64,000 nucleotides of DNA from Phycisphaerae bacterium (GTDB lineage Bacteria; Planctomycetota; Phycisphaerae; Sedimentisphaerales; UBA12454): contig JBAZHC010000004.1 in NCBI GenBank assembly GCA_041652575.1, forward strand, positions 124,001 to 188,000, in the 5' to 3' direction. Of the stretch, positions 35,180 through 44,710 are shown piece after piece. Every line of letters starts with the position of its first letter. Within the stretch, counting starts at the first letter, position 1. The translations under genes and the position numbers were made by a program. The notes under the pieces were generated by a model that was not told where the DNA came from, ran no database searches, and saw only the letters and a list, made by a program, of their open reading frames with translations.

Positions 35180-36169
35180 CTATGTTTGTTTCACTTCCCA
35201 GCCATAGTCAATATATTGATGGTCAAAGGTTCCGTCATCATATAAATCAAAAAGGCCGTAGCCTTCCTCGCATTGATGAAAAGCTCCGCCCCACCATGCG
35301 CCGCAGACGGCACCGTCACAAATATAAGTTACATTGTTATATTCAAGACGCTCCAGCAAATGCAGATGACCACTTATACACAGTTTAACATTTTTATTCT
35401 GCCAAAACAGGTCAACTAACTTGTGAGTATCCAAATGCATCCATTCATCAGGAAGCGTCCAGCGGCCCTGTTTTAAATTATCGCCATCGAGAAGAACCGC
35501 CGCAGAGAGGATGGGAATATGGTTTATAAGACAAATGTGTTTATCCTTATTCGACTGGAGCTGATTAACAAGCCAGTTATATTGTTCATCATCAAATTTG
35601 GCTGTATAGACATCTTTCTCATCAGCATGAGTGCTGTCTAACATAATAATCCGCCACTTACCGGCGTCAAATGCGTAGTATCGGTTTTCAAGGCCGAATT
35701 CTTTGACGAATCTGGCCTTGCCCCACAGTTCTTCAGAACCTGTGGTCAAACTGTTCTTTTTGTCCCAGCCCCATATATCATGATTGCCGACACAAAATTT
35801 AATCGGCAGTTGGCATTCTTTAGCGAGAATTTCTTTAAGAGTATCAATTTGAACTTTCGCCCAGTTATCCTGAGCGCCGAGCAAATCCATCACATTGTCC
35901 CCGCCGGTGATTATCACTTCTGGACGGTCTTTAAGCGACTCCACGTGACGCAAAGCAGCAGTTAACCCATCGGGTGCGTTTCGCTTCGGTTCAAGGTGAA
36001 TGTCCGTCATATGAGCGAATCTGATGCTTCGTTTTTTTGCAGTTTTTTTGATGCCTGATGCGGCTAATGTTTGAGAAGGTCTTAAAACACCGGCTCCTGC
36101 AGCACCTGCCGCAATTGCCAGAGAACCGCCGAGGAATTCACGTCGAGTAAGGTTTGTATCTTTAGACAT
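35180..36169 (-). CDS. TAT-exported metallophosphoesterase
   Basis: 329 residues. A twin-arginine signal TRREFLGG (R9-R10) is followed by an Ala/Gly hydrophobic segment ending near residue 37. Metal-binding blocks: D56-x-H58 (MTDIHLE), GGD91, GNHD131, NHIPIL and GHLHLLERL. It is a full calcineurin-like set, so the enzyme should be active on a phosphoester in the periplasm. A truncated homologous C-terminus is found at 26358-26490. It is the last gene of the minus-strand group isomerase, GH130, MPE. Substrate unknown. Confidence 0.88.
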   Translation of the reverse strand: MSKDTNLTRREFLGGSLAIAAGAAGAGVLRPSQTLAASGIKKTAKKRSIRFAHMTDIHLEPKRNAPDGLTAALRHVESLKDRPEVIITGGDNVMDLLGAQDNWAKVQIDTLKEILAKECQLPIKFCVGNHDIWGWDKKNSLTTGSEELWGKARFVKEFGLENRYYAFDAGKWRIIMLDSTHADEKDVYTAKFDDEQYNWLVNQLQSNKDKHICLINHIPILSAAVLLDGDNLKQGRWTLPDEWMHLDTHKLVDLFWQNKNVKLCISGHLHLLERLEYNNVTYICDGAVCGAWWGGAFHQCEEGYGLFDLYDDGTFDHQYIDYGWEVKQT

Positions 36170-36205
36170 TATGCCGCTCTTTACTCAAAACTGTTTTGTA
36201 CAATT

Positions 36206-37204
36206 TTACAGTTCGGAATTTTTGCTAAGGTAATCCAGCACTTCATCCGCATAACAAAAAGCCAACCCTGTAACCGTATCGGCACAGCCGTAATAGACAG
36301 CGATTCTGCCGGTTGCCGGATCCTGCAGCGAGGCGCAGGGGAAAACAACGTTAGGCACATCGCCAATGCATTCGTAGACAGTGCGGGGATTTAGCAAATA
36401 ATCTTTGCTTCGATAAATAACCTTCCATGGTTTTTCCAGGTCCAGCAATGCAGCACCCATACTATAAACGTACCCATTGCAGCTTGTCAAAACGCCGTGA
36501 TAAAATATCAGCCAGCCCTGAGAAGTTTCAATCGGTATCGGCCCAGCTCCTATTTTTGTGCACTGCCAGGTCAGTTTTTCTGCTTTTGGCGACATCACGT
36601 GTCTGTGACAGCCCCAGTGAATCATGTCGGGACTGGAACTAATGAATATATCTCCGAAAGGCGTGTGCCCTGTATCGCTCGGGCGTGAGAACATCATATA
36701 TTTGCCGTTGACTTTTCGAGGAAACAGCACGCCGTTTCTATTGAAGGGCAAAAATGAGTTTTCCATCTGGTAATATTTCTTAAAATCATTGGTGTATGCT
36801 ATCCCGATAGTATAACCATGATAATTATTGCACCATGTAACATAGTACCTGTCCTCTATGCGGCAAACTCTTGGGTCATAGCCTTCGATAAATTCCGCAA
36901 TCTCAGGTTCATTACAAATAAATTGAATCGGTTCAGGGTCAATTTGAAAACTAAAACCATCTTTGCTCTGGCCGCTGTGAATCCGCATATTTCGAGATTT
37001 GTCATCAACGCGAAAAACACCGGCAAAACCGCCTTTATATGGAACCACGGCGCTGTTAAATATGCTGTTCGAACAGGGTAAAAGATCCCTTGGTATTATA
37101 GGATTTTTGCTGTATCGCCAGACTATATCAGAACTGCTCTGGGGCCTTTCCTGCCACGGCATATGCGGTAAATTTTCCCCTTTGATTATTACTTTTGCTG
37201 CCAT
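36206..37204 (-). CDS. GH130 family beta-mannoside phosphorylase-like enzyme
   Basis: 332 residues, a five-bladed propeller with the GH130 hallmark EGYDPRV (catalytic D110) and WRYSKNPIIPRD near the start. Family members phosphorolyse beta-1,4-mannooligosaccharides or Man-GlcNAc, giving mannose 1-phosphate. There is no signal peptide, so it acts in the cytoplasm on imported oligomers. It stands next to the fucose-isomerase-like gene and opposite the mannanase-symporter operon, making manno-oligosaccharides the probable substrate. The exact subfamily is not certain. Confidence 0.88.
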   Translation of the reverse strand: MAAKVIIKGENLPHMPWQERPQSSSDIVWRYSKNPIIPRDLLPCSNSIFNSAVVPYKGGFAGVFRVDDKSRNMRIHSGQSKDGFSFQIDPEPIQFICNEPEIAEFIEGYDPRVCRIEDRYYVTWCNNYHGYTIGIAYTNDFKKYYQMENSFLPFNRNGVLFPRKVNGKYMMFSRPSDTGHTPFGDIFISSSPDMIHWGCHRHVMSPKAEKLTWQCTKIGAGPIPIETSQGWLIFYHGVLTSCNGYVYSMGAALLDLEKPWKVIYRSKDYLLNPRTVYECIGDVPNVVFPCASLQDPATGRIAVYYGCADTVTGLAFCYADEVLDYLSKNSEL

Positions 37205-37239
37205 AACTTTTCTCCGAGCATCAAAGCTTTCATTTGTAA

Positions 37240-38952
37240 TTAAATATTTTTATAGGCATTCTCGCCGCCGTTTAAAAGATGAATCAAAGGCTGCGGACGG
37301 TCTTTGCCCTCAATAAATTTGGGTCGTGCTGCCCAGGGAGTAACATTCAAAACGCCCGTTAAATCCATCCAGTACTGCAAACGCGGTACAGCCAGATTCC
37401 AAACCATATGTAAATGATTAGCCGGGGCATATTGTTTATATTCGACCATACTTGCATATTTAGGAACGACAAAAGTATGCGGCCAGTCAGGTGAAGTCAG
37501 ATTACACATAGTCTTGCAAAGCTTGGCTGGAACGGATACTGTACAAGCCTCATCCCAGAACATACTAAACTTGTTATTGGCGGAACAATACGCCATCCTG
37601 CCTGCAATACCTTCAATGCCACCCGGCGTCACAAAGGTAGTACTATTTCCGCCACCCGGAAAATAATCAGTACCGGCCAGCGGCATAGAAATCCCTTTCA
37701 TTATTTCTTTCAGACTTGCTCCGGGCTTTGCCGCCCAATCAAAAGATGCGCTGCCGGAATTATCGCCATCCACCATGCCCCTCCTGATGTAAGGAGCTTT
37801 CGGATTAACCTTTACGCGAATTTTATTGGCAATCGCTTTAATTTCCCAGCCTTCCCAAACCTTACGGAAGTCCATAAACAGCGGCGGATTGCCTCCTGAC
37901 AGCCAGGCTAAGAACAACATGGTCAGCAATCCCTGCATATCCGCTTCGGTCGCATATGGTAGCGGAGCCTTTGGACCGTTATGGTCAAAGGTACTGTTAA
38001 ACATCGATTCCATTGCATCTGCCACCGGCAAAGGTTTGCCTCGTAAATCAGAACCCCATTCGAGTTGGCTCATAAAGCCGCCGCCTACCGCATTCAAATC
38101 AGCCATCAATTGGCGATTAATAAGGTACATAGCAAGACTTTGATTAAAGCGTTCGCTATCAGCGTCTGTTTTCAATTGCAGCCGTTTGCCGAGATGATTA
38201 TCGAACCAGCCGCGAAGTTCTTTCAGTTCTTTTTTATCATAAGCGCCTTTTTGCAGCATATCTGCCAACAGCTTCATATCCAGCCGGGTAATTTCAAGGC
38301 CGAATACATTTCGAGTGGGAAGAATATGTGCAAGTGCGGTTTCCATTCCCATAGAGTCGTGCCCGAAAATCATCACCCTTCTGCCCTTTAATGCCATAAC
38401 GGTAACCGCCGCATAACACCAGTCAATCAGTGCCGTCGCAGTTGGTTTGCTCATCTTTGGATTCAGTCCGGTATCCGCCCAGTTGCCAACATTCAGATGA
38501 ACCATTTTGCCGTACTGGCTGATTGCTCCGGAAAGAGCATGTGCATACACGACACCGGGTCTGGGGCCGCTGTTGCCGCAGGTAATATTCAGCGGCGTAT
38601 CTTTTGGAAACTGCTGGAGCAGTGAAATTGTTGTTAGTTGCGGGAATGCCCATGTATCCGGCGCGCAGACCAGAATATTTACACCTGCCTGACGAAACTG
38701 CTGGGCCACTATATCCGCCTGCGGTTCGCCATCTACAAGAACTGAAGAATAAACTACACTAACAGGACTCTTGTCCGGCAGGACTACTTGGCCGCTGATA
38801 GTGTCGGCAACCATAGCGATAATATTTTGAGCCCGTTTTCGGCTCGCCGGGTCAATCCGCGGGTCACAAGGGGCAAATACACCGATAACAGGCATTCTCG
38901 GAGTTGCCTTATTGATTTCCATAAGACAATCCACTTTCATTTTTTTAATCAT
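37240..38952 (-). CDS. L-fucose isomerase family protein
   Basis: About 570 residues, close to FucI length. The C-terminal half has ATEADMQGLLTM (metal-ligand Glu), FMDFRKVW (metal-ligand Asp) and NHLHM (His), the manganese site of fucose/arabinose isomerases. It probably isomerises an aldose, such as L-fucose or D-arabinose, or another sugar released by the cluster. The start is put at the ATG at 38952 (MIKKMKVD), with GAAGGAG nine bases upstream; a TTG at 38970 is part of that ribosome site. It leads the group isomerase, GH130, metallophosphoesterase. Substrate is open because no fucosidase or fuculokinase is visible. Confidence 0.85.
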   Translation of the reverse strand: MIKKMKVDCLMEINKATPRMPVIGVFAPCDPRIDPASRKRAQNIIAMVADTISGQVVLPDKSPVSVVYSSVLVDGEPQADIVAQQFRQAGVNILVCAPDTWAFPQLTTISLLQQFPKDTPLNITCGNSGPRPGVVYAHALSGAISQYGKMVHLNVGNWADTGLNPKMSKPTATALIDWCYAAVTVMALKGRRVMIFGHDSMGMETALAHILPTRNVFGLEITRLDMKLLADMLQKGAYDKKELKELRGWFDNHLGKRLQLKTDADSERFNQSLAMYLINRQLMADLNAVGGGFMSQLEWGSDLRGKPLPVADAMESMFNSTFDHNGPKAPLPYATEADMQGLLTMLFLAWLSGGNPPLFMDFRKVWEGWEIKAIANKIRVKVNPKAPYIRRGMVDGDNSGSASFDWAAKPGASLKEIMKGISMPLAGTDYFPGGGNSTTFVTPGGIEGIAGRMAYCSANNKFSMFWDEACTVSVPAKLCKTMCNLTSPDWPHTFVVPKYASMVEYKQYAPANHLHMVWNLAVPRLQYWMDLTGVLNVTPWAARPKFIEGKDRPQPLIHLLNGGENAYKNI

Positions 38953-39218
38953 AAAAACACACTCCTTCAAAAGGGGTAATCCTATCTTTATACAAGATAA
39001 ATTTAAAAAGTGAAGAAAAAAATATCCTCTCTAAATAGGCTCGAACCTTCAATATGAGCATACTGGCGAAAAATGACAATAGAAAATTCCGAAAAATCTC
39101 AGGTCCGGTATTTTGCTATGTGGATGAAGTTATTGATTGGCCGAGAAACAATTCTCAGCTTTGATTAATATCGAAGCTATTTTAATCCTATAAAGGTCTT
39201 TTTTCTTGTATTATCCTA

Positions 39219-39274
39219 TTACAAACGATTGTGCATAGAAATATCTTGCATTGTCGCGGAAGATATTGTAAAAT
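39219..39274 (+). promoter_or_regulatory. Operator and promoter for the GH9 gene
   Basis: ATTACAAACGATTGTGCA (39219-39236, 12 of 16 arm matches to TGCACAAA-NN-TTTGTGCA) is followed after exactly 9 bases by TTGCAT (39246-39251), a 17-base spacer and TAAAAT (39269-39274). The predicted transcript starts near 39281, so translation from 39229 is excluded. The same operator-to--35 spacing is found at 56515 and 57948. The rest of the 38953-39366 gap shows nothing else recognisable. Confidence 0.6.
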
Positions 39275-39366
39275 GTAAACTTGGAGGCGGATTGTATAAT
39301 AGTTTGCGGTCGCAAAGCTGGTTGCGTTTGTGCATATTGAACGTTTGTTCCCTCCTTCGTCATTTT

Positions 39367-41952
39367 ATGAAGACAACAAAATATCTATTTGTAATTATTT
39401 CTCTCGCTATCACTTTACAATCTGCCATAGCGGCAGAAGAAGCTATCGGAATTAATTTTTTCGACCTTGCCAATTCCGGTTTAGGTTCCACAACCTGCTG
39501 GGGCGACCCCAAATGTTATGTTTATTTAGGCGGCTCGGCTACATTCACAAGATGCAGCACAAATTATGTGCCGGTGAATATGAGCATCGGTGCCGGTTCT
39601 CTGGTTTTCACAACTAAAAAACCTTCCGGCAGTTACTGGAATGTTCAGTTCAAACTTGATTGGGGGCATTCGGTTAATTTTCTGCGATATGGCCAAACCC
39701 CGCTTCTGCATTTACGAGTCAAATGGGGCACAATCGCGTCAGGCGCAGATGTGCAAATATACCTGACTGACGACCAGTCGATAAAAGATTTGTACCGCTT
39801 ATATAACGGAACCGGAACTTCATATTCCAACCAGTCGGCTTATGTAACGCTTTCCAATTATGTAACTCCCTCGACCTCTGTCTGGCAGGATGTTTATATC
39901 CCGCTGAGCGATTTTCTTATAAATAATCCCAATTTAGACATCACAAGAATCGGCGTACTGCAAATTTCCGGCGCCGGAACATACACATCAACCAATACGA
40001 TGTATGTGGAAAAGATGAGAGTAGTTCCATCGGTTGCCAGCCAATATTCCGATATGATTAAGGTCAACCAGATTGGCTATCTGCCCAACAGCAAAAAACT
40101 CGCCATTGTAAGCTATGAATCCGGTGCGGTATCCTCTCCGCCGACATATTTTCAGGTCAGAGATGCTGCCACAGGTGATATTGTTTTTCAAAGTTACAGC
40201 CTTGTGCTAAAGACAGGTGCCGATGACCAAAGCGGCGATATTGTTCGCCACGCTGATTTTTCCGCCTTTACAACGCCGGGACGATATGTTGTCACCTGCC
40301 CGGAAATAGGACAGACATCTCAGGCATTTGATATACGAAGCGATGTTTTTGATGAAGTATTCCGCGATTCGCTTAGGTTCTTCTATTTTGCCCGCAGCGG
40401 ACAGGCAATAGCCGCCCCTTATGCCGAAGGCTATACAAGGCCTGCGATTTACACAAACAATACAACCTGTGCTTATGATTACGATGATAATGCCTCCGAT
40501 AAGATGTATGACTATGACCCTAACAATATAGGCATTACCGCTCGCGACGTTCAGGGCGGCTGGTTCGATGCCGGTGACCTGCATTTGGATGTTCACAACA
40601 ATGTTACTTCATTATGGGTGCTGATGCAGACTTTGGACCGTTTTAAAAATAAACTTGGCCCAAATGTTTTAAACCTGCCTGAATCAAACGGTTCGACCAA
40701 CGATATGGTCCTGCTCATAAAATGGGGACTGGATTGGTTGAAGAAAATGCAAAATCCGGACGGCAGCGTTCATTTTATAGTTTATGCCCCGTCCGGTGTT
40801 TATAGCTATCAGAAAATCTCTGACATATCGACCGGCTCTGCATGTGTTGCTGCCGGCACTTTCGCCAAGGCCTATACTCTGTTTTCAACAATCCCCGGCT
40901 ACGAAACTTATGCCTCCGATTTGCTTACTCGCTCGCAATTATCATGGAATTGGCTCTCGACTCATACAACAAATTACAATCCTGTTTCGCCGGGTATCGG
41001 CGAGTGGTCTTACCGCATAAATGATGATACTTCTTTTCGTTCTTTCGCGGCCATCGAACTCTATATCGCAACAGGCAACAGTACTTACCGGACTTTTTTC
41101 GAGACCGCGTATAACAGTACAGGTAATCCTATAACTGCTTTCCCCGGAATTGACGATGGCGTAGGTGCTTCTGGTTCATCTTCATATTATAACTATGTCG
41201 CTATGCTCACCGGCATCAACGGCATCACTCCGGGCTATCTCGATTATGCAAACACGACAAGGCCCGTAACGGAATCTATAAGAACTGCTATCAAAAATGC
41301 ATTTATCACTTCGGCTAACCAGCTTGTAAGCAGAGCCTCCGGCGGTTCCGCAACTTACAGGGTTCCGATGCTTATGTTCAACGACCTTTATTGGGGTTCC
41401 AGCGGAGTTCTATGCGGAAATGCTTATGTCTTGCTTCAGGCTTATGAATGGACGGGCACCACTACATATCGCGACACTGCCATAGATGTACTGGATTGGG
41501 TTTGCGGCCGAAATCCCGTCTCTCGAATTTTCATCACCGGCGATTACAGCGACTATCTGCACGGCACCGACCACTATTCATTTTATATGTTCGACCATTT
41601 AAACCCTGTACCGGGCTATCTGTGCGGAAATATCAATATGCTTTCCGGATACTTGTTGCAGCCATATATAAAATATTCGTGGAAATATTATTTGAATCTC
41701 CAAAATGCCGCAATTCTTGAACCATGCCTTCCCTGGCAGGCCAACTTATGTTTTCTATTGGGTTATTTTGCCGATGATTTGAAATTGCCTGATACTATTG
41801 ACATTGCTTATCTGTCTGAATTTTCCAGCGCCTGGCTGACTACACCTGCCGATGCCGGCTGGAATCCAAATTGTGATATCGCTGTTCCGCCGGACCTTAT
41901 TATTAATTTTAAAGATTTCGCAGTCCTCGCAAATCAATGGATGAACCGGTAA
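39367..41952 (+). CDS. Secreted GH9 family glycoside hydrolase with dockerin-like tail
   Basis: 861 residues from the ATG at 39367 (signal peptide MKTTKYLFV to AIAA). After a carbohydrate-binding-like beta-sandwich (~30-215) comes a CelD-N immunoglobulin-like domain (IKVNQIGYLPNSKKLAIV) and the (alpha/alpha)6 GH9 barrel. This has GGWFDAGDLHLDV (catalytic Asp near 401-404) and near residue 785 an ExCLPWQANL segment, standing for the general-acid Glu. GH9 enzymes cut beta-1,4-glucan or related chains. The C-terminal ~45 residues include a single loop INFKDFAVLANQWM, the dockerin-like repeat shared with other proteins here. It ends 13 bases before the convergent PqaA-like gene. Confidence 0.9.
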   Translation: MKTTKYLFVIISLAITLQSAIAAEEAIGINFFDLANSGLGSTTCWGDPKCYVYLGGSATFTRCSTNYVPVNMSIGAGSLVFTTKKPSGSYWNVQFKLDWGHSVNFLRYGQTPLLHLRVKWGTIASGADVQIYLTDDQSIKDLYRLYNGTGTSYSNQSAYVTLSNYVTPSTSVWQDVYIPLSDFLINNPNLDITRIGVLQISGAGTYTSTNTMYVEKMRVVPSVASQYSDMIKVNQIGYLPNSKKLAIVSYESGAVSSPPTYFQVRDAATGDIVFQSYSLVLKTGADDQSGDIVRHADFSAFTTPGRYVVTCPEIGQTSQAFDIRSDVFDEVFRDSLRFFYFARSGQAIAAPYAEGYTRPAIYTNNTTCAYDYDDNASDKMYDYDPNNIGITARDVQGGWFDAGDLHLDVHNNVTSLWVLMQTLDRFKNKLGPNVLNLPESNGSTNDMVLLIKWGLDWLKKMQNPDGSVHFIVYAPSGVYSYQKISDISTGSACVAAGTFAKAYTLFSTIPGYETYASDLLTRSQLSWNWLSTHTTNYNPVSPGIGEWSYRINDDTSFRSFAAIELYIATGNSTYRTFFETAYNSTGNPITAFPGIDDGVGASGSSSYYNYVAMLTGINGITPGYLDYANTTRPVTESIRTAIKNAFITSANQLVSRASGGSATYRVPMLMFNDLYWGSSGVLCGNAYVLLQAYEWTGTTTYRDTAIDVLDWVCGRNPVSRIFITGDYSDYLHGTDHYSFYMFDHLNPVPGYLCGNINMLSGYLLQPYIKYSWKYYLNLQNAAILEPCLPWQANLCFLLGYFADDLKLPDTIDIAYLSEFSSAWLTTPADAGWNPNCDIAVPPDLIINFKDFAVLANQWMNR

Positions 41953-41965
41953 TTGGCTGTAAGTT

Positions 41966-43501
41966 TTAATTATGCCAATGAACGCTGAAGTTGGTAAAAT
42001 CATTAAAGTTTATTATTCCGTCGCCGACGCCGCGTCGTGGAGAGATCTCGCGATAATCGTTTTCTGTCAGCCATGAATCCGCTAAAATTTGTAAATCATC
42101 GGCGTTTGTCATCGTATCTCTGTTAAAATCCGCTTCATAGGGCAGCATTTCCGGCAGGACCATCATCTCTGTCGTAAAATGATAATCGAATGAACTGCCG
42201 AGAGTACCCGTATAAGCAAGCTCGACAAAAAATGCTGTCCACCCGTTTTGCGGCTGCGTTACTTGCGCCGTGTAAATTCCGCCGCCCGTATCGATAAGCT
42301 GCGTATGAACCCAGTTGTAACCTGTGGTTGAAAACCTGAAATCTCTGGCGGTTTGATTTGTAATCTGCCACAGGTAAACATATTTAGGAGCATCTGTTGT
42401 TTGGACGGTTATGGAACCATCTTCATTTATGGCCCAGGAAAATTGCGGTCTGGCCGTCCCATTTAAAAAATCATTATAAAAAGGAACCATACAATTGAAT
42501 ACATCGCCCGTTGCGCCGGAAAGATAATGGTCTGTATTAGGAACGTGTCTTAGATGTTTTTCGCCGGAAAGCCCGCTGAAATAAAATTGAATATTATCGC
42601 TGACGAAAAAATTGTCTCCCGCAGCGTTTATAATAAATTTCGGCATTGTCAGCCTGTCTCTGTATGCATAAGGGTCGACAATATTTATTAATTCCGTGCC
42701 GCGCGGGGTTTCAAATTGTTCGAAGATGCCCATATCCACGTAAGGCTGCAAAGCGATGGCCCAGAACCCATAAGACGCCCATTCATGCGAAAAAGACTTT
42801 TTCATATTCAGTAAATCACTTACTATCGGCGCAACGGCCGTAACTCTTGTGTCAACCGCCGCCGTTAGCCACGCTGTCCAGCCGCGTTTCGAGCCGCCTG
42901 TCAAAACAAAATGATTTATTGTTCTGCTGCCGCCTGCGCTGCTGCCTACAAAACTTACCGTTGCGTCCATACACCTGACTACCGATTTGACCATCGGCAG
43001 TTGAACAGGCCAGTTTGCATCGCCGCCATCCAAAAATTTTCTCCACGAATAAGCGACTATCTGGTCTTCGGTTCGATATATCGACTCATCCAGAAAATGC
43101 AATGGCTGATTTGGAACTGCTTTCAATATTACGATGACCGAACGTGTGGTCGCCGCAAGCCATCTGTATTGATAATCTATGCCCGGCGCAGAGTCTGTAT
43201 AATTTCCGCCGTCAATTAATATCAGCGCCGCATCCCTGGTTGCTCCAAGCGACAAGTTAGGAACTACAACTGTCATCCAGTGATTCCAAACAGTATGGTC
43301 AACTTCCGATAAAGTTCTCCATTGCTGCGAAACAAGTTTTAGAGTGTAACCTTGTGTTTGTGTAAAACTGTCAGGACTGCTGCTGATTAGAGTGTATGAA
43401 TAACACGGGTCGGCCATTGCGACATAATCGTCCAGTGCCGAACCGTGACAAAACAACGGCTGCACAAACAGCACTAAACATATTGTAATAAGTGATTTCA
43501 C
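41966..43501 (-). CDS. PhoPQ-activated pathogenicity-related (PqaA-like) protein with dockerin-like tail
   Basis: 511 residues with signal peptide (1-20). The alpha/beta-hydrolase-like core has TGGSKRGWTAWLTAA near residue 205, the signature of the PqaA family, and FIINAAGDNFF and DHYLSG further on. Function of the family is not established. The C-terminus carries two dockerin-like segments: DFNRDTMTNADDLQILADSWL and DGIINFNDFTNFSVHW. These tails link it with the GH9 protein encoded tail-to-tail. No operator of the 18-bp type was found in its 224-base upstream gap. Confidence 0.85.
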   Translation of the reverse strand: MKSLITICLVLFVQPLFCHGSALDDYVAMADPCYSYTLISSSPDSFTQTQGYTLKLVSQQWRTLSEVDHTVWNHWMTVVVPNLSLGATRDAALILIDGGNYTDSAPGIDYQYRWLAATTRSVIVILKAVPNQPLHFLDESIYRTEDQIVAYSWRKFLDGGDANWPVQLPMVKSVVRCMDATVSFVGSSAGGSRTINHFVLTGGSKRGWTAWLTAAVDTRVTAVAPIVSDLLNMKKSFSHEWASYGFWAIALQPYVDMGIFEQFETPRGTELINIVDPYAYRDRLTMPKFIINAAGDNFFVSDNIQFYFSGLSGEKHLRHVPNTDHYLSGATGDVFNCMVPFYNDFLNGTARPQFSWAINEDGSITVQTTDAPKYVYLWQITNQTARDFRFSTTGYNWVHTQLIDTGGGIYTAQVTQPQNGWTAFFVELAYTGTLGSSFDYHFTTEMMVLPEMLPYEADFNRDTMTNADDLQILADSWLTENDYREISPRRGVGDGIINFNDFTNFSVHWHN

Positions 43502-43646
43502 CTTGTGCCTCCTGCGAACAGATAGTTAATTTATTATATCATAAAAACTTTTTTCAGGAAATGAAATCGTCTAAAATCTCATCTATTTTTTTATAAAATA
43601 CCAGTTTTTTGAGTGATTAACATAAACATTAAATCGCAATTATTAC

Positions 43647-43672
43647 GTGTAATATTACGCTTATAATTACAC
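43647..43672. other. AT-rich inverted repeat
   Basis: GTGTAAT (43647-43653) and ATTACAC (43666-43672) form a 7-bp inverted repeat in an AT-rich stretch between the permease (3' end) and the PqaA-like gene (5' end). It could be an operator or part of a weak terminator; nothing else is seen in 43502-43725. Confidence 0.35.
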
Positions 43673-43725
43673 ATATAATATTATCGCCTTTGTTTGTCAG
43701 TTCCGCCTTTGCCCGGGATAACCTC

Positions 43726-44697
43726 TTATGGCATACTTGTTTTGTTGCGCAATCTGTTGCGGTAGTAGTCAAGAATTACCGCTGCAAGTATCACAATGCC
43801 CGTAATAAGTCTTTTTGTCGGCTCCTGAGCGCCGATCTGGGCAAGGCCTGTACTTAGCACACCTATAATCAAAACGCCGAGAAAAGTCCTGACAACCGAC
43901 CCTTTGCCGCCCATAAGACTTGTGCCTCCGATAACTACCGCGGCTATCGCCTGAAGTTCCAAACCAATGCCCATGTTAGGATTAGCTGAAGAAAGACGTG
44001 CCGTTTGAATAACTGCCGCAATCGCCGTCAGGAAAGAACATATTGTAAAAACTGCGATTTTTACCGGTCTTGGGTCTATGCCGCTAAGCCTTACAACTTC
44101 TTCATTTGTGCCAATGGCTATCATATACCTGCCGAAAACGGTATATGACAAAATTATCTGGCCAAGCACAATAACTAAAAAAGCGATTATCGCAGGTATG
44201 GAAATCCCAAAAATGGCTGCATCGGAAATCCTTTCAACTGCGCTGCCAATGTAAATCGTTCTCGAATCCGTAACAAGATACGCAGCTCCCCGTGCGATTT
44301 CGAGCATTGCCAATGTTACTATAAAAGACGGTAGTTTCCAGCGAACGATAACTGCACCATTTAATAATCCGCACGCAAGACCTGTTAGACAGCACAATCC
44401 GATGGCCGCGATTAACGGTAAATGCCAATTTATCATCGCAACTCCGAGAACTGCACTGCAAAGAGCCATTACCGAACCGACAGAAAGGTCGATGCCGGCG
44501 ATTATCAAAACAAATGTCATGCCTGCCGCGATGATTGTGATGTCGGGAATTTGATTTGCTATGGTTTTAAAAGTTATAACAGTAAAAAAATTGTTCGCTG
44601 TCAGGCCGAATATGATAATCAAAACTAAAAGTGCACCGAAAAGGCCCGTCAGTTCAGAAACCCATTTTTTTATATTATTTGAAAAAACATTCGGCAT
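43726..44697 (-). CDS. Sugar ABC transporter permease (RbsC family), second system
   Basis: 323 residues, multiple hydrophobic helices, with AGIDLSVGSVMAL near residue 66 and VIGGTSLMGGKGS near the C-terminus, the same signatures as the permease at 23809. GGAG precedes the ATG. It is the last gene of the long minus-strand operon that contains MFS, GH38 and the second binding protein. Confidence 0.92.
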   Translation of the reverse strand: MPNVFSNNIKKWVSELTGLFGALLVLIIIFGLTANNFFTVITFKTIANQIPDITIIAAGMTFVLIIAGIDLSVGSVMALCSAVLGVAMINWHLPLIAAIGLCCLTGLACGLLNGAVIVRWKLPSFIVTLAMLEIARGAAYLVTDSRTIYIGSAVERISDAAIFGISIPAIIAFLVIVLGQIILSYTVFGRYMIAIGTNEEVVRLSGIDPRPVKIAVFTICSFLTAIAAVIQTARLSSANPNMGIGLELQAIAAVVIGGTSLMGGKGSVVRTFLGVLIIGVLSTGLAQIGAQEPTKRLITGIVILAAVILDYYRNRLRNKTSMP

Positions 44698-44710
44698 ATT
44701 AACTCCATTT

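Noticed and set aside
35113..35180. Short AT-rich inverted repeat between the symporter and the TAT phosphoesterase
   Set aside because: The stem is weak (ATAGTT/AACTAT) and has no T-run, so I do not call a terminator.
36550..36570. TTTTGTGCA half-site within the GH130 gene
   Set aside because: It is inside coding sequence with no second arm.
39229..39366. N-terminal extension of the GH9 protein
   Set aside because: It overlaps the operator and promoter, and the signal peptide begins at 39367.
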